From positions 1 through 51,180 of the forward strand of contig JAFVDH010000054.1 in the NCBI GenBank assembly GCA_017478515.1: a stretch of DNA of 51,180 nucleotides. Direction: 5' to 3'. Source of the stretch: a bacterium (GTDB lineage Bacteria > Cyanobacteriota > Vampirovibrionia > Gastranaerophilales > Gastranaerophilaceae). The position numbers were made by a program, and so were the translations under genes. Below, one piece after another: positions 8,584-16,020 of this stretch. The notes beneath the pieces were generated by a model. It saw only the letters and a list, made by a program, of their open reading frames with translations, ran no database searches and was not told the DNA's origin. Positions within the stretch are counted from its first letter, which is position 1, and each line of letters starts with the position of its first letter.

Positions 8584-10060
8584 TTGTTTTATTTTTCTCC
8601 TCGGTAATCTTTATTTCTTCGGGCAGCATTGAAATTGTTAATTCTAATTTTGCCCTTGCTACGTTGTAATCAAAAACTATTTTTACATATTCTCTTTGTG
8701 CGTTATTATAATTAACTTTTGCATCCTGAAGTTCGATAAAATCAGCAAGTCCGACTTCATATCTTCCATCTGCAAGTTCAAAGTTTTCTAAAGTTTGTCG
8801 TACTTTTACATATTGGAGAGGAATTTGTTTTTCCAGCTTTTTCATATCAATATATGCTTTTTGAACCTCAAAATAAATATCTTTTTCGGCCATATCAACA
8901 GACTCTTTTGCAACATCTAAATTAGCCTTTGCCTCATCAATTTTAAACTTTGTATTCGCAGCGTTTATTACGGGTAAATTTAAATATGCACCTGCATTTA
9001 CACCGTTTGTGTAGGTACTGTGAGTATTATCTCTAAAAGAATACCCTGCTTGTGCAGATAACGACGGGTAATAATCTCTTTTTGCATACAGCAAAGATTT
9101 TTCCATCGCTTTTTCTGTTGCATATAAAGCTTTTAAGTCAGGTCTGTGTTCTTTTGCATACGCAGCTGACTGTTCAAAATTATACGGAAACGGCGTAAAT
9201 ACAAATGTCTCTAATATATCAGATTTTTCAACAGAAGTATTAAACACAGAATTTTTAGGTGTTTCAGGCAAAGTATAAACTTCTTTTGAATGAATATCTT
9301 TTAGCGTCACAGGAATTGAATGACTTTTCAAGTTAAAAGTTTCCGTATTTTTTATGTTGTAATCAGGTGCGTCAACGACATACATAGAGTTATTAAGGCT
9401 TATTATCGAGTTATCGTAATTGTTTTGGGCGTTAATCAAAGCAATTTTAGCCTCCGACAAGTAAACTTCAGAGTTAACAAGGTCAATTTTTGACTTTAAT
9501 CCTTCTTCAAAATAAGCCTTAGTTCGTTGATATTGTCTTTCGTTTATATCAACATAAGCCTTTTGAACATTAACATAAGCCTTTGCAGCAAGCACAGCAT
9601 AATAGTTACTTCTGACATTAAAAACAGTTTGTAAAATTATATTATCCAAATCATTCTGACTTGAGATAACATAAAATTTTTGCATATCAATTTTAGCATT
9701 AGTTTTACCAAAGTTAAAAATAAGCCAATTAAGCGTTGCAGAAGCATTATAAAGCCCCTCCGACGTTGTACTAACTCTGTTTCCGGAATTGCCGTTGTAA
9801 CCAAAATTTGTACCTGCGGTTATAGTAGGAAAGAAATCCGATTTAGCCTGACTCACTCTGGCTTTAGCCGCTTTTAAATTTCCTCTGTATTTTTTTATCT
9901 TGGGACTGTTTATTATTGCTAAGTTAACACAATCTTCCAAACTCAATGTTGCATTTTGGGAGATATTCTTATCCGTCTCCGCCGTTTCAGTAATCGCAAA
10001 TGACGGCAAAGATATAAAAAACACCATTATAATAAATATTAGCTTAAAAATCTTTTTCAA
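8567..10060 (-). CDS. tolC: TolC-like outer membrane efflux protein
   Basis: A 497-aa outer membrane channel with two OEP repeats (LSLEDCVNLAIINSPKIKKY near the start and a second block from about residue 300, ending with the VGLADFIELQDAKVNYNNAQ region). I place the start at TTG 10060: it gives a clean signal peptide (KKIFKLIFIIMVFFISLPSFA-type, cut after FA) and has AGGG nine bases upstream. Upstream in-frame ATGs at 10090 and 10117 lie in or before the -10 box at 10089-10094. First gene of the tolC-macAB operon and divergent from hisS. Confidence 0.92.
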   Translation of the reverse strand: MKKIFKLIFIIMVFFISLPSFAITETAETDKNISQNATLSLEDCVNLAIINSPKIKKYRGNLKAAKARVSQAKSDFFPTITAGTNFGYNGNSGNRVSTTSEGLYNASATLNWLIFNFGKTNAKIDMQKFYVISSQNDLDNIILQTVFNVRSNYYAVLAAKAYVNVQKAYVDINERQYQRTKAYFEEGLKSKIDLVNSEVYLSEAKIALINAQNNYDNSIISLNNSMYVVDAPDYNIKNTETFNLKSHSIPVTLKDIHSKEVYTLPETPKNSVFNTSVEKSDILETFVFTPFPYNFEQSAAYAKEHRPDLKALYATEKAMEKSLLYAKRDYYPSLSAQAGYSFRDNTHSTYTNGVNAGAYLNLPVINAANTKFKIDEAKANLDVAKESVDMAEKDIYFEVQKAYIDMKKLEKQIPLQYVKVRQTLENFELADGRYEVGLADFIELQDAKVNYNNAQREYVKIVFDYNVARAKLELTISMLPEEIKITEEKNKTNGGKK

Positions 10061-10088
10061 AATTCTAATCCCTAAATATAATAACAAC

Positions 10089-10117
10089 ATTATACAAAAA
10101 ACATCATTAATTGACAA
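10089..10117 (-). promoter_or_regulatory. Promoter of the tolC-macAB operon
   Basis: Minus strand: TTGTCA (10112-10117), 17-base spacer, TATAAT (10089-10094). Its -35 is the reverse reading of the same TTGACAA that serves as -35 of hisS. Confidence 0.75.
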
Positions 10118-10139
10118 TTACTTTACCGCTTTATATAAT
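10111..10139 (+). promoter_or_regulatory. Promoter of hisS, leaderless type
   Basis: TTGACA (10111-10116), 17-base spacer, TATAAT (10134-10139), then six bases to ATG 10146. The -35 overlaps that of tolC on the other strand by five bases. Confidence 0.85.
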
Positions 10140-10145
10140 TTGCAT

Positions 10146-11393
10146 ATGGGAAAAATAATAAAAATACAAAAAGGATGCAAAGATATATTGCCTGAAAACG
10201 TAACGACATGGCAATTTATAGAAGAAAAAGCAAGAGAAACTTTTTCAAAAGCGGGATTTAAAGAAATAAGAACTCCGATTTTTGAAGCAACAGAACTGTT
10301 TCAAAGAGGAGTCGGAGATACAACAGATATTGTAAATAAAGAGATGTATACGTTTGAAAAAAGCGAACGCTCAATAACATTAAGACCCGAAAACACGGCA
10401 GGAGTAGTAAGAGCCTACATAGAAAACGGCATGCATAAACTTCCTACGCCCGTAAAATTGTATTATATGGGGCCGATGTTCAGATACGAAAGGCCTCAGG
10501 CAGGACGCCAGAGACAATTTTCTCAAGTCGGAGTCGAAATGTTCGGAATTGAAACACCGATAGCTGATGCGGAAATTATTGCACTTGCGGTTGATTACTT
10601 AAAATCCGTAGGGCTGAATGACCTGGATGTTGAAATAAACTCCATCGGCTGCCCTAAATGTCGTGATGAATACAAAAATAAAATAAAAGAGGTTTTGAAA
10701 GACGAACTTCCAAATTTATGCGAAGACTGTCAGGTAAGATACCATAAAAATCCGTTAAGATTACTTGATTGCAAGGTTGAGTCTTGTAAAAAAATATTTG
10801 AAAAACCTGAAATACAAAAAGTTATCCAATCGGATTATATATGTGAGGAATGTTCACAACATTTTGAAGAACTAAAATTATATTTAGAAAAACTGAATAT
10901 AAATTACAAAATAAACAAACTTTTGGTAAGAGGTTTGGATTATTACAACAGAACAGTTTTCGAAATAAAATCAAATAATTTGGGAACGCAAAACGCAGTA
11001 TGCGGAGGCGGAAGATACGATACACTTGTCGGAAATTTATCAGGACAACCGACACCTGCAATAGGATTTGCAATGGGCATGGAACGGCTCATTTCACTTA
11101 TACCTCAGATTGAAAACCCTAAACTTGACGTATTTGTTGTTTCTGACAATATTTCAAATGCACTGTATTGTGCTCAGAAAATAAGAGAAATGGGATTTTC
11201 TGCCGAATTTGATTTGAATAACAGAAAATTTTCAAAACAACTTGAAAAAGCATCTAAAACTGCTAAATTTGCCGTATTCTACTGCGAAAATGAAGTTCAA
11301 AAAAATGTTGTAAATATTAAAAATCTCAGCCTTTCTACTCAAAAAGAAGTTTCTTTTGAAGAATTAGGGAGCATTTTACACAATGAAAGATAA
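10146..11393 (+). CDS. hisS: Histidyl-tRNA synthetase
   Basis: A 415-aa class II synthetase that charges tRNA-His. Visible are motif 1 (IRTPIFEATELFQRGVGDTT), motif 2 (GPMFRYERPQAGRQRQFSQV), HisA-type motif LVRGLDYYNRTVFEI and motif 3 (AIGFAMGMERL), then the anticodon-binding domain. A CxxC pair (CPKC, CEDC) in the insertion may bind zinc. The frame is open upstream, but the consensus -10 ends six bases before ATG 10146, so this is the start and the mRNA is likely leaderless. It overlaps the next gene by 11 bases. Confidence 0.97.
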   Translation: MGKIIKIQKGCKDILPENVTTWQFIEEKARETFSKAGFKEIRTPIFEATELFQRGVGDTTDIVNKEMYTFEKSERSITLRPENTAGVVRAYIENGMHKLPTPVKLYYMGPMFRYERPQAGRQRQFSQVGVEMFGIETPIADAEIIALAVDYLKSVGLNDLDVEINSIGCPKCRDEYKNKIKEVLKDELPNLCEDCQVRYHKNPLRLLDCKVESCKKIFEKPEIQKVIQSDYICEECSQHFEELKLYLEKLNINYKINKLLVRGLDYYNRTVFEIKSNNLGTQNAVCGGGRYDTLVGNLSGQPTPAIGFAMGMERLISLIPQIENPKLDVFVVSDNISNALYCAQKIREMGFSAEFDLNNRKFSKQLEKASKTAKFAVFYCENEVQKNVVNIKNLSLSTQKEVSFEELGSILHNER

Positions 11394-11709
11394 AATAGAA
11401 AAGATTATTTCTTCTTTAAACGTAGAATTATCAAAGATTTTCGATGATTTTCACGGAATATACCTCGCAGGAATTTATACGGATTACGAAGAACACGAAG
11501 ACGAAGATATAACACTTGTCGGAATAATTAACGCCGAAGATAAAGATAAACGAGAACACATCTGGAGAATAATAGGAAAAGCAGAAACGGATTTTGATGT
11601 TTGTCTTGACTTTTACCCTATGACAAAAGAAGAATTGGAAAACGATGAAGAATTCTTTGAAGATGTAGTTATAAACGGTATTTTTTATAAACCTGAAAGT
11701 TTAGTTTAA
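11383..11709 (+). CDS. Small acidic protein resembling a degenerate nucleotidyltransferase domain
   Basis: A 108-aa acidic protein. The segment FHGIYLAGIYTDYEEHEDEDITLVG resembles the GS-x-SDxD core of MNT-type minimal nucleotidyltransferases, but the GS is GI and the acidic pair is shifted (EDED), so activity is doubtful. A later stretch, FDVCLDFYPMTKEEL, fits the third strand of that fold. The start overlaps the last 11 bases of hisS, so the two are cotranslated. Its stop overlaps the convergent MFS gene by four bases. Fold assignment is tentative; it could be an unrelated protein. Confidence 0.45.
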   Translation: MKDKIEKIISSLNVELSKIFDDFHGIYLAGIYTDYEEHEDEDITLVGIINAEDKDKREHIWRIIGKAETDFDVCLDFYPMTKEELENDEEFFEDVVINGIFYKPESLV

Positions 11710-12944
11710 TTTAATTTTTCTTTAATTTTAAATGTCATAAAAATTTCTACAACAGCCAAAAGTGTAAAAAATAAAAACACTGTTAAGTATGACTTATTTG
11801 AATAAATTATATGACCGTTAATTTTCCCCGCAATAGGGAACAAATCCATTAAAAAGCCGATAAATGTTGCCATTAAGCCGACAAATACAAACGAAATACT
11901 ATTCATTACACTAACAGCGGTTGTTCTGATTTCGTATTTATTTGTATTTGCAACTATCGGAACTGCAAGCGGGGTATTTCCGCCGTTTACGGCAAGCAGA
12001 AGAATTAAACCCGCTATTATAGAAGTTTTTATGTTAAGCAGTATGCAGATTGATATTACACTAAACACTATAAAAGATATAAAAGCAAGCATTCTTAAAA
12101 ATATTAGTCTTTTATTTCCGATTAATTTACTTAAATAAGCAAGTATAACCCCTGAAAATGCAGCAATAACAACCAAAAATGACAATATCAAAGATGCATT
12201 TTTTAAAGAATATCCCAAAAAATCCTTTAAAAACTTAACTCCTAAAACCGTCATCATTACATAATGCAAACCGGTACAAAGTATTGTGAAAGTAAAGATA
12301 TAAAAGTTATTTTTGTTTTGCAAAACTCTTTTAAAAGGTTCTAAACAAAGATGAACTTTGTCATTTTCATGAATACTTTTCAAAAGATGTTGAACAAAGA
12401 TAAACGATAAAGTTACCAAAACAGAAACAATCGCTATCACATTTAAAACTTCTTTCCAGCCAAATACTTCCGAAGCCGACACAAAAGGAGCATTTGCACA
12501 AACCCCGCCGGTATAACCGACAAAAAGTATTACGGAAAGAGCAACACCAAAATATTTATCAGGAAAACATTTTTTTGCCTCCTGCAAAAGCCCCAGATAA
12601 AAAGTTGCAGCACCAAACCCTGTTAAACTTCTTGCAAAATACATCAGCGGAAGATTTGATGTGTTTGAAAACAGAACAGAACCCAAAGAAAATATAACCG
12701 AACCGCATAGCAAAACCTTTACCCCGCCGAATTTGTCGGTTAAAATACCGCAAAAAAGAGTACTTAAAGCATAACTATACATGAATATTGCACTAAACAA
12801 TGTTATTTTTGTCGCAGAAACATTTAATTCCGATTGCATAAGGTCAAATATTGGAGCAGGAACGGCTACACGCTGAAAATGTGCCAAAAAATACAACGCT
12901 GTTCCCAATATTATAAGCAAAATATGTACGTAATACTTTCTCAA
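11706..12944 (-). CDS. Major facilitator superfamily transporter
   Basis: A 412-aa permease with 12 predicted TM segments, and the MFS loop 2-3 motif as GILTDKFGGVKVLL. TM4-5 has RSLTGFGAATFYLG. It belongs to the general sugar/anion/drug-type MFS; the substrate cannot be assigned. Start is TTG 12944, with AGAGGAAG six bases upstream. A promoter with TTGTAA (12989-12994), 17 bases and TAATAT (12966-12971) is visible. It is monocistronic and converges on hisS and its neighbour. Confidence 0.85.
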   Translation of the reverse strand: MRKYYVHILLIILGTALYFLAHFQRVAVPAPIFDLMQSELNVSATKITLFSAIFMYSYALSTLFCGILTDKFGGVKVLLCGSVIFSLGSVLFSNTSNLPLMYFARSLTGFGAATFYLGLLQEAKKCFPDKYFGVALSVILFVGYTGGVCANAPFVSASEVFGWKEVLNVIAIVSVLVTLSFIFVQHLLKSIHENDKVHLCLEPFKRVLQNKNNFYIFTFTILCTGLHYVMMTVLGVKFLKDFLGYSLKNASLILSFLVVIAAFSGVILAYLSKLIGNKRLIFLRMLAFISFIVFSVISICILLNIKTSIIAGLILLLAVNGGNTPLAVPIVANTNKYEIRTTAVSVMNSISFVFVGLMATFIGFLMDLFPIAGKINGHIIYSNKSYLTVFLFFTLLAVVEIFMTFKIKEKLN

Positions 12945-12965
12945 AACTTCCTCTTTCTCAACAAA

Positions 12966-12994
12966 ATATTACTCTCTATTAATGTTTATTACAA
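12966..12994 (-). promoter_or_regulatory. Promoter of the MFS transporter
   Basis: Minus strand TTGTAA (12989-12994), 17-base spacer, TAATAT (12966-12971), followed by an SD-led TTG start. Confidence 0.5.
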
Positions 12995-13022
12995 GATATT
13001 TAATTTAATCTTAATATTCTTG

Positions 13023-13031
13023 TGTTACAAT
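13023..13031 (+). promoter_or_regulatory. Extended -10 of the flavodiiron gene
   Basis: TG-T-TACAAT (13023-13031) with only a poor -35. The predicted start, about 13038, is one or two bases before a seven-codon upstream ORF. Confidence 0.45.
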
Positions 13032-13039
13032 AAAGCAAG

Positions 13040-13063
13040 ATGATTTTTGAAAGGGAAAAATAA
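13040..13063 (+). CDS. Seven-codon upstream ORF before the flavodiiron gene
   Basis: ATG-ATT-TTT-GAA-AGG-GAA-AAA-TAA (MIFEREK) ends on the base before the flavodiiron ATG, giving TAAATG. It begins eight bases after the -10, so it would be translated as a nearly leaderless ORF. It contains the purine-rich site (GAAAGGG) that would also serve the main gene. It may act in translational coupling; it may also be chance. Confidence 0.3.
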   Translation: MIFEREK

Positions 13064-14890
13064 ATGCAAAATACAAGAAAAATTACTAAAGACTTAGTTT
13101 GGATAGGTGCAAATGACAGAAGACTTGAGTTATTTGAAAATGTTTACCCTATTCCAAAGGGTGTATCATATAATTCATTTTTATTAAAAGATGAAAAAAC
13201 TGTACTGTTAGATACAACAGATATAGCAGTATGTTCGCAATTTTTAGAAAATTTAAAATACGAATTAGACGGCAAAAAGCTTGATTACATAATAGTAAAT
13301 CATATGGAACCTGACCATGCGGCTACGCTGCAAATAGTTGCGGAAAAATACCCCGAAGCAGTTGTTGTATGTAATGCTAAATCCTTGAGTATGATAAAAA
13401 ATTATTTTGATTTTGATATAGATTCAAGAGTAATGGTCATAAAAGAAGGTGATACCTTAAACACAGGTAAACATACGCTTACATTTGTAATGGCACCAAT
13501 GGTACACTGGCCTGAGGCTATGGTTACTTACGATGTAACAGACAAAATTTTATTCTCAGCAGATGCATTCGGAACATTTGGAGCATTAAGCGGAAGTATT
13601 TTTGCAGATGAATTCAATTTTACAGAAGAATGGCTTGATGATGCAAGAAGATATTACACAAATATAGTCGGCAAATATGGAACACAAGTTCAAGCATTGC
13701 TAAAAAAAGCATCAACTATTGATATAAAAATGATTTGTCCTTTACACGGCCCTATTTGGAGAAATAAAATCGGCTGGTTTGTTGAAAAATATCAAAAATG
13801 GAGCACATATGAAGCTGAAGAACAAACCGTTTTAATCCTTTACGGTTCAATATACGGCCACACGGAAAACGCAGCCGAAATTATAGCAACAAAACTTGCC
13901 GATAAGGGTGTTAAAAACATAAAAATGTATGACGTTTCAAAAACACATTACTCATACCTCGTATCAGAAGCGTTCAGAAGTTCTCATATAATCATTGCTT
14001 CTGCAACTTACAATGCAGGAATATTCAGTAATATGGAAACTGTTTTAACAGAATTAAAAGCTCATAATCTTCAAAACAGAACTGTTGCAATTGTAGAAAA
14101 CGGCTCATGGGCACCAAATTCAGGCAAACTTATAAAAGAAATGCTTGAAAGCATGAAAAATATTGAAATAATAGAACCGTCTTTGACAATTAAATCAGCA
14201 CTTAAAAAAGACCAAGCCGAACAAATTAATGAATTAGTCGAAAAAATTGCAGACTCTATAGTTATAAAAGCTGATATAACAAATCCTATGTTTAATATAA
14301 GCTACGGACTATATCTTTTGAGTGCAAAGGATGAAAAACAAAGAGATTGCGGTTGTATCATAAATACCGTAAATCAAATAACTGACGGGCCAAAAAGAAT
14401 TACCATAGCTGTTAACAAACAAAATTACACATGCGAAGTAATTGACAAAACAGAAACTTTCAATATATCAGTTTTAACCGAAGAAACACCGTTCAGCTTG
14501 TTTAAACAATTCGGTTTTTGCTCAGGAAGAGACAAAGATAAATTTGAAGCTTGCAGCTATGCAGACAGAAAAGAAAACGGGATTTTGGCTTTGAATAAAT
14601 ATTCAAATTCTACCATAAGTGCAAAAGTTATTGATAAAAAAGATTACGGAACACATATCTTATTTACGGCAGACGTAGAAAGCGATGAAATAGTTTCTAA
14701 TGTACCGTCAGTAACGTATTCATACTATCTAAAGAATATAAAACCTGTGGTAAGACCTGAAAAACAAAAAGTAGGATTTGTCTGCAAAATTTGCGGATAT
14801 ATTTACGAGGGATGGGAATTACCGCCTGATTTCATATGCCCGCTATGCAAACACGGTGTGGAAGATTTTGAACCGCTGCAAACAAAATAA
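13064..14890 (+). CDS. Flavodiiron protein fused to flavin reductase and rubredoxin (FprA-Hrb type)
   Basis: A 608-aa soluble enzyme that reduces O2 to water (or NO to N2O). Domain 1 (1-250) is the diiron beta-lactamase-like core with ligands H80, E82, D84, H148, D167 and H228. Domain 2 (about 254-400) is flavodoxin-like with the FMN loop YGSIYGHTENA. Domain 3 (about 408-560) resembles a flavin reductase. Domain 4 (about 566-608) is a rubredoxin with CKIC and CPLC knuckles. This equals Moorella FprA plus its partner Hrb in one chain, so NAD(P)H electrons may reach the diiron site without separate carriers. A GAAAGGG site precedes the ATG, and a strong terminator follows. Confidence 0.92.
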   Translation: MQNTRKITKDLVWIGANDRRLELFENVYPIPKGVSYNSFLLKDEKTVLLDTTDIAVCSQFLENLKYELDGKKLDYIIVNHMEPDHAATLQIVAEKYPEAVVVCNAKSLSMIKNYFDFDIDSRVMVIKEGDTLNTGKHTLTFVMAPMVHWPEAMVTYDVTDKILFSADAFGTFGALSGSIFADEFNFTEEWLDDARRYYTNIVGKYGTQVQALLKKASTIDIKMICPLHGPIWRNKIGWFVEKYQKWSTYEAEEQTVLILYGSIYGHTENAAEIIATKLADKGVKNIKMYDVSKTHYSYLVSEAFRSSHIIIASATYNAGIFSNMETVLTELKAHNLQNRTVAIVENGSWAPNSGKLIKEMLESMKNIEIIEPSLTIKSALKKDQAEQINELVEKIADSIVIKADITNPMFNISYGLYLLSAKDEKQRDCGCIINTVNQITDGPKRITIAVNKQNYTCEVIDKTETFNISVLTEETPFSLFKQFGFCSGRDKDKFEACSYADRKENGILALNKYSNSTISAKVIDKKDYGTHILFTADVESDEIVSNVPSVTYSYYLKNIKPVVRPEKQKVGFVCKICGYIYEGWELPPDFICPLCKHGVEDFEPLQTK

Positions 14891-14935
14891 AATATTGTTA
14901 AAAACAACGATTATTCCAAAATCAATACTATAACA

Positions 14936-14966
14936 AAACCCCTCTCTTATAAGAAAAGAGGGGTTT
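14936..14966 (+). terminator. Terminator of the flavodiiron gene
   Basis: AAACCCCTCT (14936-14945) pairs with AGAGGGGTTT (14957-14966) around an 11-base loop. It lies between convergent genes; arms rich in A and T at the ends let it work in both directions. Confidence 0.75.
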
Positions 14967-15062
14967 GTATATACAAAAAACATTTTCCGTCAAAAACTTC
15001 TATTAAATTAATTAAGACTATTTCTTACATAATATCTATTAAAACAAATAAAAAAACAATTC

Positions 15063-15959
15063 TCATTTAAGCTGTTCTTTAATATCACTTCTAATTTCTG
15101 CAAGTGGGCCGTTATTCGGCGTTACCAAATTATTATAATATTTTTTTGCATATACAAACGGAAATTTTGGTATCCAGCTTAACTTCATAAATATTGACAC
15201 CGTTTCAGCACCTTGAGAAAGCATCAAATCATCTATTGTTTGTTCATAGGCTGGTGATATAGCAGAAACAATCTTTAAAAGATAATCCGTTGCCGTAACT
15301 ACGGAATACCCCGTACCTACACCCGTATTTATAAGCATATTACTAACTTTGAAACTTTCATCATTCATTTTTACTTTTATTGTACTATTTGGAAGATTTG
15401 CAAGTTCTTCGTTGGTAACCTTTTCAAATTCACACCATTTATCACCGTATTTTATTTTCATTGTAGTTGGTGTCGGCATATAAATAAAATCATATTCATT
15501 ATCAAGCAGCATTTCGCCTGTATCTGAATAAATTCCATATTTGTAATTTCTGTATGTTAAAAATTTATGACCAAAAAGCGGTTCAATTGAGGAAAACATC
15601 GGAGGAATTAAAATTTTCCCTGTTTCATCATACAAACCATAATCCTTTTCATTACCGAGTTTAACCCATTTATCAAACATTCTTTCAACATGATTATATC
15701 TTGGTTCTACAAGATATCTGCCTTCACAATCTATAAGTCCAAATTTATTTTTCTTTTGTATAATCCATGCAGAATTACCTAAACGAATAAGTTTTTTATA
15801 TTGAGCCTTTACAATTATTTCATCCTTGTTGTTTTTCAATCCAAACTTATTATGCTCGCTATATACCGTAAGATTACTTGTTGTATACGGTTCGTCAGTA
15901 CACATTCCTATACTTTGTGTTAGCATTAATATGGATAATATTATAAAAATTCGTTTCAT
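15063..15959 (-). CDS. Exported WG-repeat protein
   Basis: A 298-aa protein with a Sec signal peptide (MKRIFIILSILMLTQSIGMC); the Cys at residue 20 might make it a lipoprotein, though no proper lipobox is seen. At least four WG-type repeats occupy about residues 35-160 (HNKFGLKNNKDEII, KNKFGLIDCEGRYL, EKDYGLYDETGKIL, NYKYGIYSDTGEML), each with a variable strand such as KAQYKKLIRLG. Such repeats form beta-propeller-like binding modules in the envelope. The C-terminal 120 residues are unassigned. The ATG has no SD; GATAAT is eight bases upstream. Divergent from the AsmA-like gene. Confidence 0.75.
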   Translation of the reverse strand: MKRIFIILSILMLTQSIGMCTDEPYTTSNLTVYSEHNKFGLKNNKDEIIVKAQYKKLIRLGNSAWIIQKKNKFGLIDCEGRYLVEPRYNHVERMFDKWVKLGNEKDYGLYDETGKILIPPMFSSIEPLFGHKFLTYRNYKYGIYSDTGEMLLDNEYDFIYMPTPTTMKIKYGDKWCEFEKVTNEELANLPNSTIKVKMNDESFKVSNMLINTGVGTGYSVVTATDYLLKIVSAISPAYEQTIDDLMLSQGAETVSIFMKLSWIPKFPFVYAKKYYNNLVTPNNGPLAEIRSDIKEQLK

Positions 15960-15967
15960 ATTCGTAT

Positions 15968-15996
15968 ATTATCATAAAACATGATATAATTTTCAA
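15968..15996 (-). promoter_or_regulatory. Promoter of the WG-repeat gene, leaderless or nearly so
   Basis: Minus strand TTGAAA (15991-15996), 17-base spacer, GATAAT (15968-15973), eight bases to ATG 15959. The opposite strand carries the -10 of the AsmA-like gene within the spacer. Confidence 0.6.
15982..15990 (+). promoter_or_regulatory. Extended -10 of the AsmA-like gene
   Basis: TG-A-TATAAT (15982-15990) on the plus strand, within the spacer of the divergent WG-repeat promoter. The two promoters occupy the same DNA and so cannot be used at once. Confidence 0.55.
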
Positions 15997-16020
15997 GTCG
16001 GAGATGAGGTTAATAATCGT

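Noticed and set aside
10060..10117. Extra N-terminal 19 residues for TolC (ATG at 10117 or 10090)
   Set aside because: These starts lie in or upstream of the predicted -10 box and spoil the signal peptide; TTG 10060 has an SD and a clean signal.
9900..10145. N-terminal extension of hisS by 82 codons
   Set aside because: It would run through the tolC coding region and the consensus hisS promoter; HisRS normally begins close to the GKIIKIQKGCKDILP segment.
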